Shown: positions 56,597 to 64,000 of the stretch, one piece after another | Layout of the letters: each line of letters begins with the position of its first letter | How positions within the stretch are numbered: the stretch's first letter is position 1 | Assembly: GCF_030915465.1 (NCBI RefSeq) | Contig: NZ_CP133267.1 | Location: 2,758,501 to 2,822,500 of the forward strand | Direction: 5' to 3' | Source: Neobacillus sp. PS3-34 | GTDB taxonomy: Bacteria > Bacillota > Bacilli > Bacillales > Cytobacillaceae | DNA length: 64,000 nt | Made by a program: the position numbers and the translations under genes | Notes under the pieces: model-generated | Databases searched by the model: none | Seen by the model: the letters and a program-made list of their open reading frames with translations, nothing else | Told to the model about the DNA's origin: nothing

Positions 56597-56597
56597 T

Positions 56598-57485
56598 TTA
56601 CTGTTTCGGATACACTTTCCAAGAAGAAAGGTCCGGGCTGCTTTTAAGGATAAGTTCTTTTGGAAAAACAAATGTCCATGGCTTGGTCGCATATGGTTTC
56701 ACCGTGAAGTTTTCCAGTTTGAAGGTGCTTTGGCAGATAACGTCGCCTGCCGCATCTTCAACGGCCAAAGGAAATTGTTCGAATTGAAGCTCCCGACTGC
56801 TGCCATTCCGAATGAGGATTGTAGCTGCCAATCCTTCTTCAGGGCTGAACTTTGTTTCCAGACCAACCATTTTGATTTCATCGGCAGCCAGCTTCGGCAG
56901 GCCGGCCAGCAAGTTTTTCTAATTGTTCTACTTGAACTGGGGTAAGCTGACTTTCCCAGCTGTCGTCGAGGTCGAGTTCATGCTTTCTTTCAGCAGGAGC
57001 TTTAAGCTCGAATGCAATGCTCCAGCCTTCCTCTGGCAGTGTTTCGGCGAGTTTATCCTCATTTGAAAAAAGGAAGCGCCATGGCGTGCAGGAAAGGGGA
57101 GGGATTTCCCCAAGGCTGTCCAATTCAAATTGTTTCTTTGCGACAGTATTTTCATTTTCGTCTAAGAGAACAAGATCGATACTATCAAAACGAATCGGCT
57201 GGGAAATGGTATTTCTTAAAGGGCCACCACGACAAAACCTTCATTATAAGGTAAAAGCTTGACCCCTTTTATTGAGACTTGATTTTGTTCAAGCAAGGGA
57301 AGCTGCTGGTGGTAGTACATATATACATATTTTTCCTGGCTGGTTAACTCCCAATCAGGAGGGAAAATTAACGTGGTTCTGACAAGACCGGATTCATCTG
57401 CAGCAGAATCCGAATCCTTTGCAGCCTTTAAACCGTTTTCTTCTATACTATTTTCATTTTTTATTTTCTTTTTAAATAAAGCCAT
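56598..57485 (-). CDS. slaP: Accessory Sec system S-layer assembly protein SlaP (two frameshifts)
   Basis: SlaP works with SecA2 in export of S-layer proteins in Bacillus anthracis and relatives. This protein has a charged start (ALFKKKIKNEN), then two related beta-rich halves: LIFPPDWELTSQEKYVYMY, QVSIKGVKLLPYNEGFVV and, in the second part, ELKAPAERKHELDLDDSW and PKLAADEIKMVGLETKF. It has no signal peptide. Loss of a T near 57226 (joining VVVAL to LRNTISQPIRF) and of an A near 56919 (EQLEKNLLAGLPK) break the frame; the repaired protein has about 296 residues. It lies 14 bases after secA2, which is the expected order. Confidence 0.75.
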
Positions 57486-57499
57486 GAATCTTTTTCCCC

Positions 57500-59878
57500 C
57501 TAAAAAGTATCCGGTTCAAACTGGTATTGGCTTTTAATATATTCGATGAAGCGGACGCTGACACCAGATTGAATCTCGAATAGCAGTTGATCAAATTCGC
57601 CCACTGCTTCTTTTTCGAATGTGCGGTATGGATCTTCCTGGCCGTATCCTCTTAAATGGATGCCGTCTTTGATTTGTGTCATCAAGTCCAAATGCTGGAT
57701 CCAGTTTGTATCAATAACCTGCAGCATAAACATTTTAAGCTGTTTGCCGAGTTCTTCATCGTTTTGCAGGGAAAGAATTTGTTTCTCAAGCTTTTCATAG
57801 TCTCTTAAAACGAGCTCCGTAATTTCCTCGCGGGATTTATCCTCCAAAATTTCTGGAGTAAGGGTGAAATTGATAAATACAAAGCCAAGTTCCTCGAAAA
57901 GCCCTTTCGTATTCCATTCACCTGTAGGAATCGTTTCGATGCAATATTTTTCAATGACCTTCAGGGTATAGTTTTTGATATAATCAGCCAGCTCCGGGAA
58001 GGTTTCGGACATTTCAGCTTTTAACAGGCGATCGCGCATTGAGTAGATTACTTTGCTCTGGCTATCCAGGACATTATCGAGCTTTAATAAATGCGACCTT
58101 GAAGAATGGTGTGCATATTCAACGGTTTCTTGAACCTTAAATACGAATTTGCTTGGATCAGGACTTGTAATTAAACCAGTTTCATCTGTCTTGATTTTCT
58201 TTTCGTATTTTTCCATTTCATCTTTATCATAGTGAATGAAAAGATCATCCTCTTTTGAAATAATGAAAATGGTAGAGCCCGGATCTCCCTGGCGGCCTGC
58301 GCGCCCTCTTAATTGCATGTCGATGCGGAAGCTTTCATGCCTTTCTGTTCCGATAATATGAAGTCCGCCCAGTTCCTTGACACCCTCGCCTAGCGTGATG
58401 TCGGTTCCGCGGCCAGCCATATTGGTTGCCAGCATGACCTTGCCCTTTTGTCCGGCACGAATAATGATATTCGCTTCATCTTCTTCTGTTTTGGCATTTA
58501 AAATCTCGTGCTTAATCCCTCTTTTTTTAAGATAGCCTGAAAGAGTTTCAGATTGCTCGATTGAAGTTGTACCTATTAATACAGGCCTTCCCATTTTGTG
58601 CATGCTTTCTACTTCTTCAAGAATGCGGTTTATTTTTGCTTCTTTATTTATATAAAATAATTCATCTTGATCTATCCGCTGCACCGTCTTATTTGGCGGA
58701 ATGGAAACGACATTCAGGTCATACGTATCACGGAATTCTTCCTTGGAAGGAGTAGCACTTCCTGTCATGCCTGCCAATTTCTTATACATCCTGAAGTAAT
58801 TCTGGATCGTGATGCTTGCCTGTGTTTCATTTTCTTCACTGATTGGGAGTCCTTCTTTAGCTTCTATCGCCTGATGGAGACCTTCGCTGAAGGAGCGGCC
58901 TTCCATGATCCGCCCAGTAAACTTATCGATTAGCACAATCTTTTTGTCCTTCACGATATAGTCAACATCATTCTTCATTACCACAAAGGCTTTCAGCGAT
59001 TGGGTAATATTGTGAAGAAGATCCTGGTGCTCAGCATCGTATAGATTGTCTATGCCAAAGGCTCTTTCGATTTTGTTTGCGCCTTCATCCTTTAAATAGA
59101 CCTGCTTTGTTTCAGAGAAAAGCTCATAGTCGACATCTGCTTTAAAGCCACGCATAATTTCAGCAGATATATAAAAGAGTTCCGCGCCATGGCTCGATTT
59201 ATTTGCAATGATAAGAGGAGTTCTGGCTTCATCTATTAAAATACTGTCTATTTCGTCTACAATTGCATAGTTCAAAGGGCGCTGGACCTTTTGGCTGAAA
59301 TCATGGACCATATTATCTCTTAAATAGTCAAAACCGAATTCATTGCCAGTGCCATATGTAATGTGGGCAGCATATGCTTCCTTTTTTCCGCTTGGCGGTA
59401 TCTGGGATATATTAAGGCCGACCTTTAGACCAAGAAATTCATGGATTTTACCCATTTTCTCATAATCGCGTCGGGCAAGATATTCATTTGCGGTGATGAC
59501 ATGGACGCCTTTATTTTCGAGTGCATGCAGATAACTGGGGAGGGTTGCAACGAGTGTTTTACCTTCACCGGTTTGCATTTCGGCAATATTGCCTTCATGA
59601 AGGACAAGTCCTCCAAGCAGCTGGACATCGAAATGGCGCATTCCTAAAACGCGTTTTGAAGCTTCACGAACAACGGCAAAGGCTTCTGTTTTAATATCAT
59701 CCAGTGTTTTCCCGTTTTGTAAATCTTCTATAAATAAGTGTGTCTTATTACGCAGTTCTTCATCGCTAAGACTTACGAACTCTTTTTCAAATTCGTTAAT
59801 TTTCTGAACAAGCTTTGAAAGGCGCTTGATTTCACGAGAACTATCGCTAAATAGCATTTTAACTTTCGTTAACATCAT
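57500..59878 (-). CDS. secA2: Accessory Sec ATPase SecA2
   Basis: SecA drives proteins through SecYEG with ATP; SecA2 is a second copy dedicated to selected surface proteins. The start at 59878 has AGGAG eight bases upstream, giving 792 residues; the open frame to 60094 has no such signal. Walker A (MQTGEGKT), the DEAD-type box ([15 protein letters not shown]), the PPXD region, [10 protein letters not shown] and the [14 protein letters not shown] motif are intact. The C-terminus ends FEPDTF without the zinc-binding Cys motif of housekeeping SecA, which supports SecA2. It is followed by slaP in the same operon. Confidence 0.87.
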   Translation of the reverse strand: MMLTKVKMLFSDSSREIKRLSKLVQKINEFEKEFVSLSDEELRNKTHLFIEDLQNGKTLDDIKTEAFAVVREASKRVLGMRHFDVQLLGGLVLHEGNIAEMQTGEGKTLVATLPSYLHALENKGVHVITANEYLARRDYEKMGKIHEFLGLKVGLNISQIPPSGKKEAYAAHITYGTGNEFGFDYLRDNMVHDFSQKVQRPLNYAIVDEIDSILIDEARTPLIIANKSSHGAELFYISAEIMRGFKADVDYELFSETKQVYLKDEGANKIERAFGIDNLYDAEHQDLLHNITQSLKAFVVMKNDVDYIVKDKKIVLIDKFTGRIMEGRSFSEGLHQAIEAKEGLPISEENETQASITIQNYFRMYKKLAGMTGSATPSKEEFRDTYDLNVVSIPPNKTVQRIDQDELFYINKEAKINRILEEVESMHKMGRPVLIGTTSIEQSETLSGYLKKRGIKHEILNAKTEEDEANIIIRAGQKGKVMLATNMAGRGTDITLGEGVKELGGLHIIGTERHESFRIDMQLRGRAGRQGDPGSTIFIISKEDDLFIHYDKDEMEKYEKKIKTDETGLITSPDPSKFVFKVQETVEYAHHSSRSHLLKLDNVLDSQSKVIYSMRDRLLKAEMSETFPELADYIKNYTLKVIEKYCIETIPTGEWNTKGLFEELGFVFINFTLTPEILEDKSREEITELVLRDYEKLEKQILSLQNDEELGKQLKMFMLQVIDTNWIQHLDLMTQIKDGIHLRGYGQEDPYRTFEKEAVGEFDQLLFEIQSGVSVRFIEYIKSQYQFEPDTF

Positions 59879-60217
59879 TAAGTTCGCTCCTGTTTCCGAT
59901 AGGTAATTGTCTAGTGGAATTATACCATATACGGCAATGGAGTGGTTGAATTTGGAGATGGGATGATATTCCAGTCGAAGATTGTAACTTTTTGCATGGG
60001 GAAGGCGTCTATTGTAGAGTGAAATAATGTGGTTTGAAGCAAGAGGGGAGGGGTAAGTAAGTAGGGCTACATACAGGAACTCTTTTTTATACATGGTTTC
60101 CTTCTCGTTAAATTTCTATTCCTTCCAATTAAAAAATCGTTGCTAATAAAAAGATATGTGTTACGATATGAATGATTGGGAAAAGAATAAACTAACCTAT
60201 CAAAAAGGTGATGGTGA

Positions 60218-61294
60218 ATGTATATACAAGCTATTTTAGCTTTTTTTGCAGCTTTGTTAACTGTCTTGATCCTCACGCCACTTGTAATTAAATTTGCCGT
60301 TTGGTTTGGTGCGATTGATAAACCGAATCAAAGGAAAGTACATCAAAAAATTATGCCGAGACTTGGCGGATTGGCTATTTTCTTCGGTGTCATTGCCGGT
60401 TATCTTGCTGGCGGATTATACGATCAAAAAGTCAACACGATTAGCGTCGGAGCGATTTTAATAATAATTATCGGAATTCTTGATGACAAATATGAGCTTT
60501 CGGCAAAAACAAAGTTTGCAGGCCAGCTGATTGTTGCTTCACTGATATTGGCCAGCGGCTTAAAAATTGATTTTGTAACGATTCCTTATGTCGAAAGATT
60601 TGACCTTGGCTTATGGAGTTACCCGATTACGATTTTCTGGATTGTGGCAATTACGAATGCCATCAATTTAATTGATGGCCTGGACCGCCTGTCTGCCGGC
60701 GTTTCTGCGATTGGAATTGCAACGATTGCCATCATGGCACTCCTTGCAGGAAAGGTATTAATTTTTACCCTTTCACTTATCCTGCTTGGCAGCATCATTG
60801 GCTTCTTGTTTTATAATTTTCACCCTGCCAAAATATTCATGGGTGATACCGGAGCACTGTTCCTGGGATATTCAATCTCGATACTATCGCTGTTAGGACT
60901 GTATAAAAGTGTTACACTGTTCAGCTTTTTAGTTCCAATCATCATTATGGGTGTACCGGTATTTGATACAACCTTTGCGATTATCCGCAGGATTGTTAAT
61001 CGAAAACCGATTTCTGCGCCAGATAAGTTCCATCTGCATCACAGGCTGCTTGACCTCGGGCTTTCCCATCGGACAACGGTACTAGCGATTTATGCCTTTG
61101 GAATCCTGTTCGCAGCAAGTGCGGTTATCGTCTCAAAGTCTACACTTTGGGGAACTATTCTGATTATCTTTGGATTACTGCTTATCATTGAAGTAATCGC
61201 CGAAGTGATTGGGATTGTGCATGTTCAGTACAAGCCGATTTTGACACTGCTGAAAAAATTGTCTGATAAAAAGCCGTTAGGCAGCAAGCGTTAA
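60218..61294 (+). CDS. tagO: Undecaprenyl-phosphate N-acetylglucosaminyl-1-phosphate transferase (TagO/WecA)
   Basis: This integral membrane enzyme starts wall teichoic acid or other polymer synthesis by joining GlcNAc-1-phosphate to undecaprenyl phosphate. The 358-residue protein has about ten or eleven helices and the family motifs: MPRLGGLAIF, the catalytic DD pair in ILDDKYELSAKTKF, NAINLIDGLDRL, FMGDTGALFLGY and DKFHLHHRLLDLGLSHR. Start: ATG after AAGGTGATGG. It is monocistronic with a strong terminator. Its product is the lipid-linked substrate for pathways ending at the LCP proteins in this window. Confidence 0.92.
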   Translation: MYIQAILAFFAALLTVLILTPLVIKFAVWFGAIDKPNQRKVHQKIMPRLGGLAIFFGVIAGYLAGGLYDQKVNTISVGAILIIIIGILDDKYELSAKTKFAGQLIVASLILASGLKIDFVTIPYVERFDLGLWSYPITIFWIVAITNAINLIDGLDRLSAGVSAIGIATIAIMALLAGKVLIFTLSLILLGSIIGFLFYNFHPAKIFMGDTGALFLGYSISILSLLGLYKSVTLFSFLVPIIIMGVPVFDTTFAIIRRIVNRKPISAPDKFHLHHRLLDLGLSHRTTVLAIYAFGILFAASAVIVSKSTLWGTILIIFGLLLIIEVIAEVIGIVHVQYKPILTLLKKLSDKKPLGSKR

Positions 61295-61303
61295 TAATAA
61301 TTC

Positions 61304-61346
61304 AAAACCGTTTGGGGCATTTTAAATGATACAAACGGTTTTTTTA
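61304..61346 (+). terminator. Terminator of tagO
   Basis: AAAACCGTTT pairs with AAACGGTTTT, followed by T-rich DNA. Confidence 0.88.
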
Positions 61347-61381
61347 AAACGAACGGTCTAAAAAGGTCATAAAAGAGGCTT

Positions 61382-61412
61382 AGCCGCTCACAGCGGCTGG
61401 CTTTCTTTTTGG
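61382..61412 (+). terminator. Second terminator-like hairpin
   Basis: AGCCGCT pairs with AGCGGCT around a three-base loop, followed by a T-rich tail. Confidence 0.65.
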
Positions 61413-61635
61413 ATATGAGGCTACGGCGTTCTAATTGCCTTGGTTATTATTTCCCTTTTGAATGGATTTATGCAAAAATGGGAAAGTCGAAATTTTTGAG
61501 GGTTTTTACTACTAATTTTGCTTGTGAAAACTTATACTAATTTTGTCACAAAATGTACCATGTAAGTACAGGAAGTATGTTAAACTTAATCATGTTTTAA
61601 GCTAAGTTAATTTAAACATTTTTGGAGGTATACCA

Positions 61636-62748
61636 ATGAAAGTTCCTATGCTGGATCTTAGTGAACAATATCAAGGATTAAGGTCTGAAGTATTAGAAGT
61701 ATTAGATCAAGTGATGAGCTCTTCCCAGTTTATTCTTGGAAGCAATGTTAAAAAGCTGGAGCAGGATGTTGCAAAGTTCAGCAATGTTGCTCATGGAATT
61801 GGCTGCGGAAACGGAAGTGACGCAATACATATTGCTCTTCAGGCGCTTGAAATCGGACCTGGGGATGAAGTTATTACAACAGCATTTACATTCTTTGCTA
61901 CTGGCGGTGCAATCGTACGTGCAGGTGCAACACCTGTTTATGTCGACATCGATCCGGTAACATTCAATATCGATCCTGCTAAAGTAGAAGAAGCGATTAC
62001 TGAAAAAACAAAGGCAATCCTTCCAGTACACTTATACGGCCAAATGGCTGATATGGAAAAGCTTGCTGAAATCGCGAAAAAACATAATCTTGCTATCGTT
62101 GAAGATGCTGCTCAAGCAATCGGCGCTAAGCAAAACGGCAAATCTGTCGGAGAAATGGGCTCTGCGGCAACATACAGCTTTTTCCCAACGAAAAACCTTG
62201 GTGCATATGGCGATGGCGGCATGATCGTTACAAACGATGATCAGGTTGCAGAAAAATGCAGCGTTATCCGTGTTCACGGAAGCAAGCCAAAATACTATCA
62301 TCATGTATTAGGCTACAACAGCCGTTTGGACGAGCTTCAAGCAGCTGTATTGAATGTGAAATTCCCTCATTTGGTTGAGTGGAGTGAGCTTCGCCGCCAA
62401 AAGGCAGAAAATTACACACACTTATTGAATGAAAGACTTGGTGATTCAGTTGTAACTCCGGTTGAAAAAGAAGGAAATTATCACGTATTCCATCAATATA
62501 CAATCAGAGTAGAGAAAAGGGATGAATTGCAGCAGTACTTAAAGGAACAGGGAGTAGCGACAATGATTTACTATCCACTTCCACTTCATGTACAGCCGGT
62601 CTTCCAAAACCTTGGCTATAAAGAAGGAGATCTTCCAATTACGGAGAAGGCAGCTAAAGAAGCGTTGTCACTCCCAATGTTTCCTGAATTGAAAACCGAA
62701 CAACAAGAATATGTTGTGGCGAAGATAGCTGAGTTTTACGGAAAATAA
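61636..62748 (+). CDS. DegT/DnrJ/EryC1/StrS sugar aminotransferase
   Basis: These PLP enzymes aminate keto-sugar nucleotides for surface polysaccharides. The 370-residue protein has LDLSEQYQGLRSEV at its start, the cofactor Asp157 in VEDAAQAIGA, and the PLP Lys186 in SFFPTKNLGAYGDGG. The full-length frame is intact, with GGAGG upstream. Its resemblance to WbpE/WlbC-type 3-aminotransferases, together with the Gfo/Idh/MocA dehydrogenase two genes on, suggests synthesis of a UDP-2-acetamido-3-amino-glucuronate-type sugar. That pathway assignment is inference. Confidence 0.86.
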   Translation: MKVPMLDLSEQYQGLRSEVLEVLDQVMSSSQFILGSNVKKLEQDVAKFSNVAHGIGCGNGSDAIHIALQALEIGPGDEVITTAFTFFATGGAIVRAGATPVYVDIDPVTFNIDPAKVEEAITEKTKAILPVHLYGQMADMEKLAEIAKKHNLAIVEDAAQAIGAKQNGKSVGEMGSAATYSFFPTKNLGAYGDGGMIVTNDDQVAEKCSVIRVHGSKPKYYHHVLGYNSRLDELQAAVLNVKFPHLVEWSELRRQKAENYTHLLNERLGDSVVTPVEKEGNYHVFHQYTIRVEKRDELQQYLKEQGVATMIYYPLPLHVQPVFQNLGYKEGDLPITEKAAKEALSLPMFPELKTEQQEYVVAKIAEFYGK

Positions 62749-62756
62749 TATTCTAG

Positions 62757-62789
62757 AAAACGTCGCCATCGAACGGGGGCGTTTTCTTT
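62757..62789 (+). terminator. Hairpin after the aminotransferase
   Basis: AAAACGTCGCC pairs with GGGGGCGTTTT, followed by CTTTG. It may only reduce transcription into the next gene. Confidence 0.7.
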
Positions 62790-62876
62790 GCTTGTTTTTT
62801 TCAAAAAATTTGTCTAATGCACACGGCAATCGTCGAATGATGCAAAAATGCGAAATGAAGGATGGGTGGGTAAATT

Positions 62877-63626
62877 TTGACGGAGGAAAAGCGTCCATAT
62901 GTGTTATATGAATACCTCTTATATTTTTGGAAAAAGAAATGGTTTTTTGTAATCATACCACTGATTATGGCGGTTTTGGTTGCGGGAGCGGTTTATGTAA
63001 TGAAGAGTAAAGGCAAGCCAGCTTATACAGGTGAGGCAAGTATATATACTGGATCGATTAGTTCAAAGGATTTAACAAATGATGAGAATATCAAAGCGAA
63101 ATTCCTAAATATCAAAAATCTGGATGTTATTGTTTCTGAAAAGGGTGTCGTTAAATTCACGATAACAGGAAAATCCAAAGCACAGGTCCAAAAAAGTCTG
63201 GACGAGGTTTCAAGTGAATATACCGATTTGCTTCAGAAAAAAGCTGATGATCAAATTGCTACGTCAAATGTTTATTTGACTTCATTGGAAGACAGGGTAA
63301 AGGCGTTGGAAAATGCCAGTAAACATTATCAAAAGAAGCTGGATGATCCTACTACCCCACCAGTCGAATTCTCCAAGCTTTCCGACCTGATTATTGAAAC
63401 TAAAAAAAACCGTTATGATGCTGAGGCAACAGCCCATAGAATGCGAAGTGACCAAGTTTTTTTTGAAAAGCCAAAGGAGCTAACAAAGACTGTTCATGCT
63501 AAAAAGACATATATAGCGCAAAGCGTGGCAATCGGAATCATCCTTGGACTTGTTTTGACCGTTGCACTATTAATCCTTCTAAAATACTTAGGAGATGCCA
63601 GGAGGTACTACAAACAACATGATTAA
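62877..63626 (+). CDS. Wzz/YveK-like polysaccharide chain-length regulator
   Basis: The 249-residue protein has one membrane helix near each end (about 20-39 and 215-236) with an extracellular helical domain between (AQVQKSLDEVSSEYTDLLQK, VKALENASKHYQKKL). This is the layout of Wzz-type and Gram-positive CpsC/YveK-type co-polymerases. There is no fused tyrosine kinase domain. The TTG start has GGGTGGG upstream. The stop overlaps the next gene by eight bases. It probably sets the chain length of the polymer made by this cluster. Confidence 0.75.
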   Translation: MTEEKRPYVLYEYLLYFWKKKWFFVIIPLIMAVLVAGAVYVMKSKGKPAYTGEASIYTGSISSKDLTNDENIKAKFLNIKNLDVIVSEKGVVKFTITGKSKAQVQKSLDEVSSEYTDLLQKKADDQIATSNVYLTSLEDRVKALENASKHYQKKLDDPTTPPVEFSKLSDLIIETKKNRYDAEATAHRMRSDQVFFEKPKELTKTVHAKKTYIAQSVAIGIILGLVLTVALLILLKYLGDARRYYKQHD

Positions 63627-64000
63627 TTTCGCTATTGTAGGAATGGGACATATTGCAAATAAACATATGGAAGCAATTGAAAAGACGGAGGGAGCTAATT
63701 TATTGGCAGTCTGTGATACAAATCCGGACCGCCTGGAAATGGTTCCTTCTAATGTGAAAAAATACACAGACCTTGGAATCATGCTTCAGGAAAATCCGGA
63801 AATTCAGGCAGTAAGCATTTGTGTTCCATCTGGTTTACATGCTAAACTAACAAAAATTGTGGCAGAACATAAGCGCCACATCATTGTTGAAAAGCCGATG
63901 TCTTTAAAGCTTGAAGACGCGGAGGATATGATTAAATATGCGAACGAAAACGGTGTGAAGCTTGCAGTTGTCCACCCTAACCGTTTCCGCCCGGCAATCC
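63619..64000 (+). CDS. Gfo/Idh/MocA-family dehydrogenase (cut by window end)
   Basis: The first 127 residues are visible. The NAD-binding motif is FAIVGMGHIANKHMEAI, followed by AVCDTNPDRL, AVSICVPSGLHAKL and the signature VEKPMSLKLEDAE. The gene overlaps the Wzz-like gene, with GGAGG inside that gene's end. In WbpB/WlbA-type enzymes this family oxidises the 3-position of UDP-N-acetylglucosaminuronate before the DegT enzyme acts; the neighbouring aminotransferase makes that role likely here. The C-terminal substrate domain is outside the window. Confidence 0.82.
   Translation, partial: MINFAIVGMGHIANKHMEAIEKTEGANLLAVCDTNPDRLEMVPSNVKKYTDLGIMLQENPEIQAVSICVPSGLHAKLTKIVAEHKRHIIVEKPMSLKLEDAEDMIKYANENGVKLAVVHPNRFRPAI

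Larger units (their letters stand above)
61295..61635 (+). other. Intergenic region with two terminators and the polysaccharide-cluster promoter
   Basis: After tagO come two hairpins (61304-61346 and 61382-61412). The rest is AT-rich and includes the probable promoter of the aminotransferase gene. No gene is seen. Confidence 0.55.

Noticed and set aside
1..57485. Programmed frameshifting or phase variation as an explanation of the broken genes
   Set aside because: The breaks occur at many unrelated short runs without slippery heptamers or stimulatory structures and affect cytoplasmic enzymes as well as surface proteins; assembly error is simpler.

Overview
The window looks like a chromosomal segment of a Gram-positive, Bacillus-like Firmicute (Bacillaceae; a Mesobacillus/Neobacillus-type soil bacillus would fit). 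Markers are comK, tagO, LCP wall ligases, class D sortases, a SecA2/SlaP S-layer secretion pair, TelA/XpaC, IseA, strong AGGAGG ribosome sites, frequent TTG/GTG starts and two repeat types that I recognise as common in Bacillus intergenic DNA. No rRNA, tRNA, prophage or CRISPR array was seen. Assignments come from reading the sequence; no database search was run.

Layout. 1-9 kb: a broken surface-protein start, a DUF2207 membrane protein, a Nudix hydrolase, a class D sortase with its LPKTA substrate, VanZ-like and VOC proteins, a c-di-GMP-I riboswitch in front of a 41-residue membrane protein, and an LCP protein. 9-13.5 kb: unknown proteins, a secreted coiled-coil protein beside a two-component system, and a sigma factor. 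13.5-19.6 kb: a dockerin-bearing cadherin-repeat adhesin followed by a cohesin protein, both read leftwards. 20.5-24.9 kb: comK, a REP-associated transposase (RAYT) between two palindromes, xpaC-telA and glutaminase. 25-32.7 kb: two trypsin-like proteases and a leftward operon of DUF5317 protein, three near-identical 35-residue peptides and a GGDEF/HD-GYP c-di-GMP enzyme. 32.9-43.9 kb: an S-layer-like protein, galE, a second sortase/LPNTA pair, a second c-di-GMP riboswitch, a secreted beta-propeller, a second LCP protein and IseA. 44-55.7 kb: exoenzymes (subtilase, CAP protein, lethal-factor/PPEP-like metalloprotease, phosphodiester glycosidase, NlpC/P60 hydrolase). 56-64 kb: SlaP-SecA2, tagO and the start of a surface-polysaccharide cluster (DegT aminotransferase, Wzz-like protein, Gfo/Idh/MocA dehydrogenase).

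The common theme is the cell envelope. One ~75-residue surface module, marked by WDG, LW, GEKYRVY and GGQYGLGG motifs, is attached to at least six different secreted proteins. c-di-GMP appears three times: one synthesis/breakdown enzyme and two riboswitches.

Non-coding DNA is unusually structured. Twenty loci carry a palindromic repeat built on GTGACAGGCACC, which fits spread by the RAYT. Three arrays with unrelated core motifs all repeat with a period of 21 bp; one is part of a 327-bp element present in four tandem copies and two inverted copies.

Caution: about 26 single-base indels interrupt otherwise good genes, nearly all in short homopolymers and mostly deletions. This is most simply an assembly or sequencing artefact, so interrupted genes are annotated here as single reconstructed genes with the break noted.
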